Shown here: positions 20,477 through 33,611 of the stretch, piece after piece
How the letters are laid out: each line of letters opens with the position of its first letter
How positions within the stretch are numbered: the first letter of the stretch is position 1
Assembly: GCF_021155775.2 (NCBI RefSeq)
Contig: NC_060235.2
Coordinates: 10,277,193-10,341,192, forward strand
Length of the DNA stretch: 64,000 nucleotides
DNA from: Neodiprion pinetum
Lineage: Eukaryota; Arthropoda; Insecta; Hymenoptera; Diprionidae
Direction: 5' to 3'
The notes under the pieces: generated by a model
What the model was told of the DNA's origin: nothing
The model's database searches: none
What the model saw: only the letters and a program-made list of their open reading frames with translations
Position numbers and translations under genes: made by a program

Positions 20477-21820
20477 TTCTTCTACCTCACTTTTGAGTAA
20501 ACTCTGCCATGTCAATAATAATCAGCTCATAAAATTTTTAAGATTGGATTACCGATTAACTTGACTCGTTTTATTTTTGTAATAAAAAGCCCACGTTGAT
20601 TAATTTTCGGTATCAATAATTTATGACCACATGTTAAATTCAGCCACTAACCTCAAGCTGCCAATTGGCACTTTTAGAATTCAACAAGCCCATATCGTAA
20701 TATAAAATTAATAGCACTCATCTGTCGAGGGTGTTGTATAAATTAATGACAATGCAAATCATGCAATCAGAATAGCAGTGCAATTCGAGCAGTCTCAATC
20801 ATTTGCCGAAGTGAACAGATAGCTTTTGATCCAAATAATGTGCAGCATACCTAGTATAAACTTATTGTTAGATCGCTTTCACATATTCCACAAGCAGCAA
20901 CATCGTTTGTTCTGTTGATCCGCTATAAAACACGGTAAATTCAAAGTCATGTTCACATTGATGTCACTGAATCAAACTGCCTGTCCTTTCGTATCTCAGG
21001 TCACAACATTAACGACAACCAGTTGCATTGTCAATTTTGAAATTTAGATATCTTTTTCGCAGAGTGAAATAACTTGCAATTGCGGCTATCGACATTCTTC
21101 ATTTAACCAGTGACCAATTGCCGCCTGAATAAAATATCAGCTGATCAATGGGCAGGCTTAAAAGGTGACACCAGGCCAATCAGCGCACGAATTAAATCGA
21201 TAATGCGTGCCCGCAATGACTGAACATGATAACTTTAACATCGATTAGCTCGAAATAGAGTTTTAATTTCGTTCAACAACTTAGAGATTGAATAAATTTT
21301 TTATAATCTGGAGTACGCTCTAAGATGTAAATGCGTACTGATACTGTAGTCTCAATTATCATCCATTCGTCGATCCATAAGATGAATTTCCGGTTCAGGC
21401 GTTTACTCTTGGGCACTGATATGCAACTACATTATTATCAGATGGAGTATACCACATACACTATATTTATCGCGTAAAATTTGTATAAATTTTCTGATAA
21501 CGACTTCAGCTCGTTACACCTTTTCATTTATTTATCCATGTGATCCTTTTATTATTATTAATGGAATTTGACTACCACGTAATAGTGTAGAATTCTTCCA
21601 GAAAGCTTTCAGAATTCCTACGCGATTGAGTGCACAGGAAAATAGATAACAATACTTATAGTATAGAATTAAAATATTTATTAAAGCTATTCGTAACTTA
21701 TTACAGTAAACATAAAGTAATAGGTATAGTGATGGATCATTTGATATCATGTAGTTCGAGAAATTTATCATTGTGGAACACATATCAATGCGAATAACAG
21801 CAGCTTTGAGTAGTCTGTCA
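20477..21820. other. Intergenic region 3' of the carrier gene
   Basis: AT-rich unique-looking sequence with no ORF I can support. On the minus strand AATAAA at 21677-21682, about 140 nt past the carrier stop, is a plausible poly(A) signal for that gene. Confidence 0.55.
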
Positions 21821-24800
21821 TTAACGTGGTTTTATTCGAATGTAGTTCCAGCAGTCAAGCATACATTCGTAAGCATAGAACATAGTTGCATTAACAATGA
21901 AGGACCGTAAAGCAATCATTTGAAATCCTTTGTAAAAGTTTATGTAACCACCTTCTTTGAGTAGTTGTGTCCCGCAATGTATCATGCCTTTGTAAATTGG
22001 ATTCTTCACATCATCTGCTTGGATTCTGGATTTAATCGTATCCAAAGGTACTACTGGTATCCAGGATAATACACCTATGTGATTTAATGGCCTCAGAAAC
22101 GTTTACAACTCGCTAGATGCTTGGTTATAGACCAATGAACATAAGAGCAAATCAAATACTCACCCGCCATACCTCCAGCCATTAGTGTCTCGAATGCTCC
22201 TGGATTCAAGTCTAAGTACCCGTGATAATTGAATCGTATGTATTGATACGACCATATGTACAAACCACTGCCCAAAACGTCTCTAATTTCAGAAGGAAGA
22301 TAGTTTTAATACAAACTGAATATTTTGTTCAATTAGTCATTCACATCGAGTACTACCAGTCAGTTCAATACAGTCGAACCTCGCTAATCCGAAAACCTCT
22401 ATTACGCCCCGACGTACCTTTTTCAAAACTCTATTTTATTAAAACAATCAGGCATTATTCTGTAGCCACTCAAGCGACATTTATCGCACCATACATTATT
22501 TCATTCTCATATTCACGTAACAACCATTTCCATCCCTCCTAGAAAAAGTCACGTACAGTCTATAGTATAAGGTTTTATAAAAGATCAGATTAACTGGTAC
22601 GAAGAACTGAGTTAAAAAACGCTGAGCTAAACATAAGGCAATTCAACATCAAAAATATATCTCTTTTTAAACTGAATATCTCATCAATAATTAGGATGAA
22701 TCGTTCACATAATATACATAAAATTAAAATAGGTTACTTAGTAAACAATATGGATGAACGTGTGAAAATTACATTATGATATCTCATGTTAATATTTAAA
22801 TTGTATAACTAACGAGATTGAACACCGTCGGAGTACTCGAGTCGCACTCCAGAGCAACGCTGACCATATGGAGCGGCACCAAGAGGTCACCCTCACACCT
22901 AATTGAATAATAATTACTATATAACATTGTTGCAACTGCAGACTCTGGGACTCGCAGGCCCAAGAAGCCATGTCTTTCGTCTGTTAATGTTCCAAGCCAG
23001 AGTAGTTCTGGAAAATATTAGTTGTGACTAGCCTAAAGTCTCAAGCTATCTCGTTGAATTTGAGTATTTCGGCTTATTATCTAAATTGACAGGACTCACT
23101 ATTACCTAAATTTTAATCTTTTTCGTTCTTTACTGACTCTCATCTTTTCGCGAATAGACACTCCTGTGATTATTCTATTTTCATATCAAATCAGGTTCTG
23201 CTCTGATTCAATAGAATCAGGTAATATTAAGTGTTGTTTTTATTAATAATCAACTAAGTTATTATTTTCATTGATAATTGGTTTAAACTAACAATAATTC
23301 AGACATTTTGTATTGCAATTAATCGTGAGTGAACTCTTAAAACATTTTTGAACAATAACTTTTCGGCAACAGACATATCCAAATTTTTAATTGACAAAGA
23401 CTAAGTGGCTGAGCATATCAAAGTTCCGTATTCATCGAGGCTCTGTTCCAGAATTTCATCGAACACTGACCGACACGACCCGACGGTTCTCAATCTCGGC
23501 GATTTTTGCATCTAAAGAAAACTCAATTCGAACAGTTCTCTTCAATTCTAATCGTATCGATGTTCTCACCCTTTTGTTGAACTCGCCTTTTAAATATCGT
23601 ATTCAGGATTGATGGCAAGCTTCTCTAGCTACAGTTGAGTGAAACATATTGTTTTCTAAGCACTTTAAAACTAAAACTGAATTCCAGAGTTAGTGGCAAG
23701 CTTTTTTAGCCAATGATCAACAACACATATCCTTCACTAAGAAATTCAAGAATGTAACTAACACAAGAATTGGTTATAACATAGTGGAATTGGTTCCTAA
23801 CTGCAAGCAATTTGCTTTGCGTATTCTGAGAGGGATTCTTCAGCTCGGCCCATAGTATAATTTTCTCAATTTTAAATTACTCACCGATTTCATTATCAAT
23901 AGGATATATTTTGATCCATGGAAGTACATACATGGGATTCTGTTAATTGAGTTGGCGTCAATGTGTTACACATTACGAGAATTCTTCTCGCGGCCGAATT
24001 AAATGCAATTATAATTTCTATATTAATATAAAACTACGTCAATCTAAAAAGAGAGAATAAGAGTTATCAATAACAACCGACCAATTGTAGAATTAATAAT
24101 AGTTCAGCATAGATGTTTCTTGGTATCGATTATGTGTTCACTAAATATTATTTAGATTCACACACAAAACCATTAAAATTCTTTCATTTGATTAAAATTC
24201 AATCATCATTCATTTTTTATAATCAAATCATTTGCAGAATATATATGAACATTTTCCAGATTAATCTATTCATTAAATTCATTTTGAACCATTTATTTTG
24301 AACGATCATCGATCCTATATCATTATTATAATTTAGCCTCAATCATTTTAACAACCTCGGAGCCCTGTATAGGACTAAGCAGCAACGTGCCCGTATTACT
24401 GGCTTATAGAGAGGTAGGCCTTTCTTAGTTTTGATTTTTATTCATTATCGTTACACGGCAGCAATCTTGATTATTTGTAATCATCAACTACCACCGCTCA
24501 GACACGTCTCACCCCCACGTAACACCTTTGCATAACTGAGTTTCATTCTGGTCCTAGCAAAACCTCCATAATTTAAAAAACAAATAGAGAATAACTCGAA
24601 GCTTTCCCACGAATTAAGAGCGACTGTTGTACCTCTGTAAGTCAAGTTTAAAAATACGTCCCCACCTGTTTAAGTTAAAGGTTACCTCTATTGTGACAGG
24701 TACCTATCGCGATACCTGCCATCCAAGTAAAGTAGCTTAATACAAAGTTATTGAGAGACCCAAATGTCAAATGATGGCTTACGAAAACAACTAGATTCAT

Positions 24801-27800
24801 AGATTCATAGATAACGGATTTCCGAAGCTGAGTCCTTAGATTTCTCTGACTCTACGGGAAGACGCCAAGGTGAGCGGTCGGCCTACACATCTCATATCAA
24901 TTTTATAATCGTGTCAATTCGGCTATACTTTAAATTTTACTAACGTAAATTATATTCATTGAACAGTATAACTGTAAATTAGACTCGCATATCTTTTGAT
25001 TTCAGGAATTTTAATAAAGCTTCGAATCTTAAAACTGCACAGTCTTTCAACCATCATTGGAGCCGTTGAGCCACGTAGTCATTCAGTCCTTCCTTTGGAT
25101 CACACTTAATAACTTGGTGACGACCAATTATTGATTCACGTCACAGAAGTCACAAGAAATTATCTCATCTACGGAGCCGTTAAGCCACATTTCATTCCTG
25201 GAGTTATGCTGAGCTAAGTCACATTAATGATCGAATTTTATGTGTACTGTGCCACTATTCGTTTAATCATCGTTATGATTACGTTTAACATCCGTCGTAT
25301 TTTGTAATGTCTTTGCTGTACAGAGTTTAAGCTTTGCTGCAATTTAGAATCATTAGTATCGAGTCATTTATTCAATTTAGAGTCATTAGAATCAGCGAGT
25401 TTACTCTAATAGTCGTTGATAACCTTCCAAAGCTAGGTGTATTTTACATAAGGTGTGAATGTGGATGCATAATTTGTTACTTGTTACAATTGTAACAATC
25501 TACCTGATTCTGAATTTCTCCGTTTACTATGTCCGAAATTGATTGAATAAAACTGAAGTTAATTGCTAAATCGCTAAAAAATCGGTCATGTTCCGCAATC
25601 GCAAATTATTTTCAAGTTTCGGGGTCACTACTAAATATGTTTTTGCAACACCTGCATGGAAAGTCCATTTTTATGTACCATTTACAAGCACCGAAAGTAG
25701 TCTTTTATACACATGTGCGGGAAAAACTTTCGCGCATTGCTAGCGGTGTGAGAAAAAAACCTTCACACATTGCCGGCGGTATAAGATAAACCTTCGCACA
25801 TTGCTAGCGGTGTGCGAAAAAGACGGTCGCGCTTTTATCCACAGTTGCGCATTTCGCAAACAGCTGCACTAGCGCCACCGACGGAATAGTTTGTCACTCT
25901 TTGCCGTGCTCGACATCGTCACTGAACAGACATTGTGCCGTGGTTTCGTGTAAATATAATCGTGTATGTCGGACTTTCCATTACAGGTGTAGCAAAAAAA
26001 TAGAGTTCGATACACGCGCGAAAGTTGGCAATGCCTATCTCGCGTGAATGCGCCACACTCGCCCTTCAACTCGCCTACGGTTCGTCTTCGACTCGCCTCC
26101 AACTCGTCTTCAGGCTCGTGCTGCGCCTTCACGCTTGTGCGGGCATTGCCACCTTCGCGCACTAGTATCGAAAAACACTATTCTAAATTTATAAGCGGAA
26201 ATTCGTATGCAACGGTTTTTGGGAGCAGTCATAGTGCATCTCCGCGCAAAACAATACATTGAAAGTAGGTGTGCCAACTTAATGGACCTAGGCCAAAATT
26301 TTTCTCAGCACATTTCGGACGTTCTACACTATTTGCAGTGTAGTTATAAAGTTTTTCGTGAACCCTATAACTGATCGTGCGTGAACTGGAGTGAACAACC
26401 ATAGCCTACCGCGCAGTAGATAATTATTTATAATATATACTCTGTCCGGCGAAATACCAACTTACTTACGAAGCCAAATACGTCTAGTTTGGACAGATCC
26501 TGCCCAATGCTCCTTCCACCTTATCCACTCCAGCTAACTGAACGGGTCTTGCAGCTGGCCAGACCCAGCTAAAGCCGAAAACGGTACCTAGGTGCTCAAA
26601 CCTAACGGTTAATTTCAAACCTTATGATTGATCCCAAACCTGACAGTTCATATCAAACCGTCGAACGTCAGTCATTGCAACGTTGCCCGTGAATTCGTAC
26701 GTGTGATATTTGAATTGTGGTTTTGTTATTCTAGTTGATTAATACATACAATGGCACAAAATATGGACGAGGAAGTAGAACATTTATTCAAGATATATTG
26801 AGACCGCGACATTCATATCGTTCTACTTATTAGTCCTTTTACAGAGAGTGGACTTTTAGTGCAGGGCGTACAAATGTACGATATTATAGGTATGATACTG
26901 ATTGTGAGTAGCGAGCTCCGCTATCCCCACCCGACCCCTCCGCCCGCACCTGCGCGAAGCGAGGTCGACATCTCGCCGGATAGAGTATAAGTACCGTATT
27001 TTCCTATGTGTATCAAAATTTTTACAATAATACATTTCATCTCTTGAATATGTATTGTATACATTGTATTAATTTTCGCATCTTCTAAATTAAAGACCAT
27101 CTCCACTACGTTTGGCGAGTGTTTACAAACCGCCATGAAACTAAATTTGTTTCCGTTACTCTCTATGACTCGAAAATTTGGATAAGACTAAAACCCTTTT
27201 ACTTCAAGAAATTAGCTCTGCTCTGGAAATTCGAGTTAGCGAGGTTGACGAAACTTCTATAATGATATCCACATATGGTATCTTCTTCTTTTAACCAGGC
27301 TACTATTTAACCTGGTAACGATTATTAATGTATTTAGTTACCGTGGCACAGTGCGGCCAAATGCTCAATTCGCGGCCAAAATTCGAAAATTCAAGGGAAC
27401 AACCTACAATTTTGTGCAAGGAGGTTTTTGGGGTCGCTGATTACGAATCCGCTATCAGAATTCCAAAATTCAAAATGGCGGATCCAATGTGGCGTCGTTT
27501 TATACGAAAAAACTTGTTATAAATGAAATACTTCAGCAATTGGTCTAAAACTTATTGATCTGAGGTTATTAGGGTCTGTGATTACGGATTTATCAGAAAT
27601 TCAAAATTCAAAATACAAAATTTTATTAAAATTCATAACTAACATGTTTGAATTATATTTATTAATATTTATTTATGAATAATATGGCACTTACAAGAAA
27701 AAGTTTCTATTCTCTAAATAATCGTAATCCTCTATATCAGTACCTGACTCAGAGGCCGAGGTACTATAAATCTTTGATTGATCGTCTTCGTGTTGAGTAT

Positions 27801-30800
27801 CAACACCTGGTGCTGATAATAAATTAATAGTTTCGGCGGACAAAGATTTTAGCGGTTTAACAGGCAACTTTCGGCAACTAGAAATGTATGGATCAGATGC
27901 TACTAAAAACCGTTTAAAAACATCCTCCATTGTTTTTTGGCGATAATTTTTTCTTGCATAATGCAGGCGATAGAGTTCAAAAAATTTATTGCAGGCCTCC
28001 TGCGCATCTTCGGACATTTGACCAATAAGTAAAAATAAATTTTGTATTATATCTGGGCCATGAATTAAAAGTTTACGAACCAAAGTAGGTATGTAATACC
28101 AACCAAATGATTTTACGATATCTTTAGCTAATTCCACAGCATACTGTCGAAAATTGTCCACATCAATTTGATAACCACAGGAAATAGCTTGCAATATCAT
28201 ATAAAACCGATGTATAATATCTTCGTCAATTCCAGTTATTTGAGCAGATTTCTCATATTTTTCAAAAAAACATCGAGCAGTGTTTCCATCGTTTGAAGTT
28301 CCACTGCCAGCTTTCGGCTTATCAACATTCAGACCCAATTCTGTTTTAAAAGCTGCTTGTATAATTCTTTTTCTTTTTGCGACCGATTCTTTTTCTTCTT
28401 TAGAACGAGCCTGCCATTTCAGAATTTCCAATTCATAGGACAAATGTAATAAAAATTCAAAGCACCGAATGCAACAATGTAAAGACGATAAACCGAATTT
28501 CAAGTGATCTGTAACAATTTCCTGGTTTATCATTTTATTTATGTCGTTAAAACTTTTAGATGTGCAATTGCACAGATAACAACGCATCGCAGATATTGTA
28601 TCTATCAATGAATTGCATACTTCAGTATCTATCATTGTCAACGTCAAAATATATGTAACAGATACTTTTTTCCATTGATAGTAGTTTCAAACGGACTTAA
28701 ATTCTTTATTTGCTGTTCTACGTAATCCATTGTTTTTTTTTTTTGTTAAATCCACTGATTCTTTTGCACATTCAATTTTGATGGGCCTACAAAATCTTGG
28801 TGATGATGGTTTTGCATTTTTCCAGATTACAGTAGTTTCGGTCGTAACAGTGTCTACATGTACAAGTTGCAATGGGACATAAGACGTAAAAAAGATACTT
28901 TCATCACTAGTACGTTTTTCATCGACCGTTTGCTTATATTCACTGTGTCCTGAACTACCATCGCAGCCCCACTTACCAATTAAAGTTAAATTTGCGAGTT
29001 TAATCTCTGATAATGTTTTCATAACTTCCATTTGATAATGAATGATACGTTCGATTGTGTGATCTAATGAAGGTTTTAACCCCACTTCAGCTTCATTTGC
29101 AGTGATAGTAAGACCTGAAGCTGGATGACATTGTAATTTTGTTGTACATAGCTTTTTATATGATGGAAGCATCTTAGATTTTTTCTGCAAATGAGCATCA
29201 CGCAGCTGCTGATATTTACTTTGTGATAAACCAAGTTCTATGAACAACGATAAAGCCTCGTCATTTGTGAAATGTAGATTAGTGTTTACGATGTCCACAG
29301 ATTTAATATACTTCGTATTTTTAGTAGGACTCCCTTGTGAAATATCATGCACCACTTTTGCAAAGTCAGTTTTTCCTTCAGACCGCAATTTACTTGTTAC
29401 AGAATAAAGAAGTTCTTCGGTCGATGTTGTCGCTCGTAAATCTTCTGTTCTTCTACGTTTACTTCGTGCAGAGGACTCTGCAAAACTGAGTTGTGGCTGA
29501 CCTGCCTTGGGCTGCTTTTCATTAGTTTCTGTTTTTTCTAAATCTGTGCTTTTTATATTTTTTTTTTTAGTTCAACAGTTTTCTGCAACCAATCATGATT
29601 TTTCTTTTTAAAATTCTCCTCTGTTCTATTACTGGCATTCCATTTTGTCCTCAGTTTGGACACCAAATCGGATATTATCCTTTTATCGTCATGTGATAAA
29701 AAGTATGGTAAGGCTTGTGTGTCGGATAAAAATTTTGGGTTCTCGCATGAATAACTGAGATGTCATCTTTCAAAATACTTTTTATGTTACTGAAAAATTC
29801 CAGTTTGGTGAAGCTGTGGGTTGAAGTACCCAAACCTAAAAAACGAATAGCAGTGTTTTATCATAATTGTGAAAAAATTTGTTGAAACATCAGATAACAT
29901 TTGTAAGTCGAAAAAATTTAACAACAAATCATAATCCAACGTATATTATACATGTATATTTCTATCTTTCTTTTCGATGCTCGTTTCTTTGCTCTATGTC
30001 ACTTAATTTCTTCACTTGTATGCTTCATCTCTTTCATTCGTTATTAAAACGCATGAAACGAATGTCCTACTTCGTTTTAGAAAAAAATTCATAATAATTC
30101 AATGGGCAGTGACGGGCAGCTAAATTTTTTTTTATTCGGTAGATAATACCTTCGTGTATAACCTCTTATTCGTTTTAAAATAGCATCTCACGGCATTTTA
30201 TTACTTTTTTCTCGGACAATTCGAATTTTCTTAGAAAAAAAAAAAAAACAACTGCACTTATATTTCTATTTATAACAATTTTCTATTTAACAATTAACTT
30301 TCAGAATTTTTGTCACATATTTTACTAACCTTTAGGCGTTGAATCCATTTTGCTTCGTTCGATTTGCTGCAGTTTTGGAGATTTGCCACGATCTTAACCT
30401 AAGCGCCGACCGTCCCCCTTATGTCTACAATAGAGTGGCGCTCGAACAAAGGCCACACTCCGACTGAGATTGTGGAGGGGATTTAGGTAAAGGGACGCTA
30501 CTATTAACGGTTTTCGTTTCTTAGGGGATCCCTTTAACCAACCCAATGAAAAAAAAACCCTAACTAGAAACTTTTTTTTTTAGACTTTTGGCTGCGTATT
30601 GAGCACTTGGCCGCGGGGACAAATTTGTATGTTCGACAGCTTGCAAGCGTGCATGACAATACAGGTAATTTTGCGGTCGCTTCGCATGTGTGAAAAGGCA
30701 ATCTTTCAAGGAGGTTGGACAAAAGAGTTATTGGACGAGGTTGAAGTTAGTAACGTTATCGTGATGAAATATATGGGAAAAAATTACTTTTTAAAAAAAA

Positions 30801-33611
30801 TAAATTTTCTTCATTTTGAATGATTTTTAAGGTACTAAGATTTCGGGAATATGAGTGTGTTTTGTTTTAATACGGTTTACTGAATTTCAGACAATTCCAA
30901 AATGGCGAAATGACAGTTTTTCCATAGCATGAATCGTTACGATAACATTAGTAACTTCAATATGATGTTATTAGTCAATTGAGCTACAGTCTGAGGACAC
31001 AATCATAGAGAAAGTCATATTCACGGTTAATCAAACATTCTTATGTGCGATATAAACAGGGACCTCTGTACATCGTGATACCGTGCTATTCGAAGTAAGT
31101 GGAATATGTTTTCGTCGAATATCCTGAAAACCCCAAAATCTTACTACAGAATTGTTGTCTGTTGATTCAACTCGAGTTATATTATACATCTAATATGTAT
31201 TATGCATGTTGTAGGTGGAATCTTGTTGTTTCAGCGTGATCGTCAAAATGAAATGAATAAAACGATATATCTTGAATATTTCACAAAGTGAATTCCCTAA
31301 GAAATCTGATGAGGATGACGTTTGTAATTTTGATGTACCGATGCATTGTTGGAAGAAATGAGCATCTTATAACTTTAGGATTGTCTGAAATTCAGTAATT
31401 CATAATAAATCAAAATACATTCATATTATGGAAAATTATCTTCTTCAAAGTTTCCCTTAACGTGCTAAACATTAATTTTTGTTTCAACGTTTCGTAACGT
31501 AAAGCTACTAACTTGATACTTGTGAGATTTAGCAGAATTCAGATTGTTAAGCTGAACCGTCTTAGTTCAATCAATGTTAGCATGTTTGGCTGCTAACTCT
31601 AATTGCATATTTCAGCTAGACTACCAACCCTGATTGCTAACTTCATATTGACTATCCATAATGATTCAAAAGTATATAGATCAATTTTAACTTTTAGTTT
31701 TAGCCCCATTGCCAATTTGTCCCTCGGTTCGTCATATAATGAGATAACTGTACAATTTTTTGAACTGACCTCCACAACATAGGTACTAATCCTGCATAAA
31801 AACCTCGGATGCCATTTTTCGTATAAATATCCACACCAGTTAATATAGCTTTCGGTCTTTTCGACAGTTTGCTTTCATCCCCTGGTTGGTATATTCCTGT
31901 AGAGAATATATTTAGAATATTATTACAAAATGTTGCACCCAAGTGTGTAAGCATATGTAGAAAAAAGTAAAATGTGAATCAAATAGAATAGATTTCAAGT
32001 GAAAATTAAATGAATCAAATTACGCATCTAAACTGTTATAATTATTAAATTACAGGGTGTGACATGTCGCACGTGAATCATTAATTTCTGGTCTTTTCTC
32101 TGTAATATATCTGTGGCATTCACCAAATCCATACACTTATCTGTAAAATACGCTATGAGATGATACAACAGCGTATTGTTGTGTCAAATGTTTGTAACGT
32201 TCTGTACTGTCCAATGGAAGTATGCACCTAATTATTTGTATTTCTTTGTCATTGATATGATGTAAATAAATGAGATAACTTTTCCGGATTGAAGCCGAAC
32301 TTTGACAACGTCACTGGGACACGATACTATGACTTGGCCAAGTCCACCTATGCAACCGCCTAAGAATGTATCCAGGTACCAGTTGGATGTAGTGGGCATG
32401 TTCAAACTAGCAGGGTGACCTCTTAGTTCCTGCAAATTGCGCAAGCAATATCCGTAGACCCCAAAAAATACTGCATTTATAGTTCCAGAGCACAGGAGTG
32501 GAAAAAGCATCCCTCTATAGAGTCCATGAACCTGTACAGTATTATAGAATCATCTATACGATATATGTCGATTACAGGTCCAAAATTCAATGTGAAAACT
32601 GCAAATATATTCTGGATTAGGAATTTCAATTCTCTGCCGGTTAATTATCTACTCTTATTAAAGAATATGAAGATACCTGTGAAAAGCGTTGCTCTTATTG
32701 CGAGTGATTCAAAATTCTACCTTGGGTACTCCACATTCAAGCACATTACATAGCCTACGAAAATTAATTTGCTTTGAAATTTGTATAAAGTAATAGCTAC
32801 AGTATAGAACACATTACTACGTTCAAAATTGTGGTGAATAAACTTTGGTAAGGTGCGTAATATGCTCAAATCTGAGGCTGCAACAATAGCAACACTTCTT
32901 TGGGTACCTCTATTACATAAAAATACAATTGATCAAAGAGCTCTGAAGCAATTAAGTAGTTCATACCCCTTCCTTTTCAAGAATATCTAATGCTATCTGA
33001 GAGTTGGATATTTTGATGCTCATCATTTGCTGGTTGGTTTTAACTGTATCCATTGGATGCCCAACCACAAGCCCGACAATTCCTAAGAAATTTATTGACA
33101 CACAGAAGTAGTCTCACTTCATGGATAATTTGGGAGCATTAACAAATTAATAACGTTGCGTCTATTCATCTAGCAGCCGTACGAGAAAGCATTAAATTAT
33201 TCATCCGGCAATTGCACAGTTCGTACAGCAATCTTATATTTTTTTCAAATTTATAATATCGTCAAATCTCACCTGAAGCCTAATTTATTTTAGCCCTCAA
33301 GGCGATCATTCACTCTCCGCGTTTTTAGCAGTGGATTGCGTGTGTGGTTTCGGGTTTGCCACTGATCACTAAAAGCCTAACTTATTCTAACCTTCAAGGT
33401 GCCATAACTCATTTGAATGAATGAAGTCTCCAGACGAATAGTTTTGAACTTATTCGCAATACTGCCGGAGTGATAACCATTTTGAATGTTTATTCAAATA
33501 CAGATAAGTAATATTTTACATGTTGAACTATAAATAAAGTAATGCTTGGATACATATTGTCAGGGACTCACCGGCTCCCCAACCAGCAATAAAATTACAA
33601 AAGTCATCCAT
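21821..33611 (-). CDS. SLC25A45/47/48-like mitochondrial carrier, six exons
   Basis: Mitochondrial inner-membrane carrier, about 302 aa. Exons in order of transcription: 33572-33611, 32967-33082, 32280-32531, 31770-31896, 22164-22282, 21821-22074; the stop is TAA at 21821. Exon 1 reads MDDFCNFIAGWGAG, matching the N-terminus of SLC25A45-type carriers. All three repeats carry the signature PX(D/E)XX(K/R): GHPMDTVK, CPSDVVKVR and VPLDTIKSR, with six expected helices. Splice sites are consensus (GTGAGT, GTATGA, GTCAGT, GTGAGT donors) and phases agree, except that exon 3 ends in phase 0 and exon 4 needs one extra base. A one-base error in the A-run at the exon 3 end, or a micro-exon, would explain it. 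Substrate unknown; related carriers move amino acids or acylcarnitine-type compounds. Intron 4 is 9.5 kb and full of transposons. Confidence 0.9.
22283..26438. other. Carrier intron 4, 3' part
   Basis: Intronic AT-rich sequence. GGAGCCGTTGAGCCAC at about 25058 recurs as GGAGCCGTTAAGCCAC at about 25173. TGGCAAGCTT(C/T)T recurs at about 23612 and 23692. I see no coding exon here. Confidence 0.5.
25715..25838 (+). repeat. Tandem repeat, about 40-bp unit
   Basis: Three diverged units around CTTCGCACATTGCTAGCGGTGTG followed by AGAAAAA. It is adjacent to a GC-richer block (25840-26170) resembling, over ATTACAGGTGTRGC, sequence at about 60828. Confidence 0.6.
26439..26993 (+). mobile_element. Short TIR element with a transposase-like first exon
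   Basis: The ends TATACTCTGTCCGGCGAAAT and, inverted at the right, TATACTCTATCCGGCGAGAT form TIRs of about 20 bp flanked by TA on both sides. Inside, a plus-strand frame starts at about 26751 (MAQNMDEEVEHLFKIY), meets one TGA, then continues DRDIHIVLLISPFTESGLL to a GTATGA donor-like site near 26890. This looks like the start of a transposase gene whose remainder was deleted. Superfamily not determined. Confidence 0.6.
27349..27394 (+). repeat. Transib left TIR (RSS-like)
   Basis: CACAGTG, then a 23-bp spacer, then CAAAATTCG, an A-rich block at the nonamer position. It is paired with 30580-30626. Confidence 0.7.
27691..29700 (-). pseudogene. Transib (RAG1-like) transposase
   Basis: DDE transposase related to the catalytic core of RAG1. 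The N-terminal pieces lie in other frames between 29540 and 29700 (ISDLVSKLRTKWN), then KAGQPQLSFAESSARSKRRR around 29470 leads into the ORF 28687-29388. This carries WGCDGSSGHSEYKQ, holding the first catalytic Asp, and FCRPIKIECAKES. A frameshift or stop at 28650-28690 separates it from 27691-28647, with CYLCNCTSK, SSLHCCIRCFEFLL, NDGNTARCFFEKY and IGQMSEDAQEACNKFFELYR. The last aligns with the RAG1 segment holding the catalytic Glu. RAG1-like spacing of Cys pairs and the terminal helical region are kept. At least three lesions make it inactive. Confidence 0.82.
30580..30626 (-). repeat. Transib right TIR, terminus degraded
   Basis: Read on the minus strand: GTCCCCG, CGGCCAAGTGCTCAATACGC, AGC, then CAAAAGTCT. 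The internal part matches the left TIR; the outer heptamer does not. Confidence 0.65.
30627..31769. other. Carrier intron 4, 5' part
   Basis: AT-rich intronic sequence. No exon or terminal repeat is visible to me. Confidence 0.5.

Larger units (their letters stand above)
27349..30626 (-). mobile_element. Transib-type DNA transposon, decayed
   Basis: A 3.3-kb element within carrier intron 4, on the same strand as the carrier. The left end is CACAGTG followed by CGGCCAAATGCTCAATTCGC; the right end, inverted, is GTCCCCG followed by CGGCCAAGTGCTCAATACGC. The inner 31 bp of the two TIRs match at about 26 positions. CACAGTG fits the Transib terminal consensus and the V(D)J heptamer. The right heptamer is degraded and no 5-bp target duplication is visible. 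It encodes a RAG1-like transposase. Confidence 0.8.

Noticed and set aside
20158..20564. Hydrophobic ORFs of 80-117 codons
   Set aside because: They lie in the LINE 3' UTR and its CT tail; Phe/Tyr/Leu bias comes from T-rich sequence.
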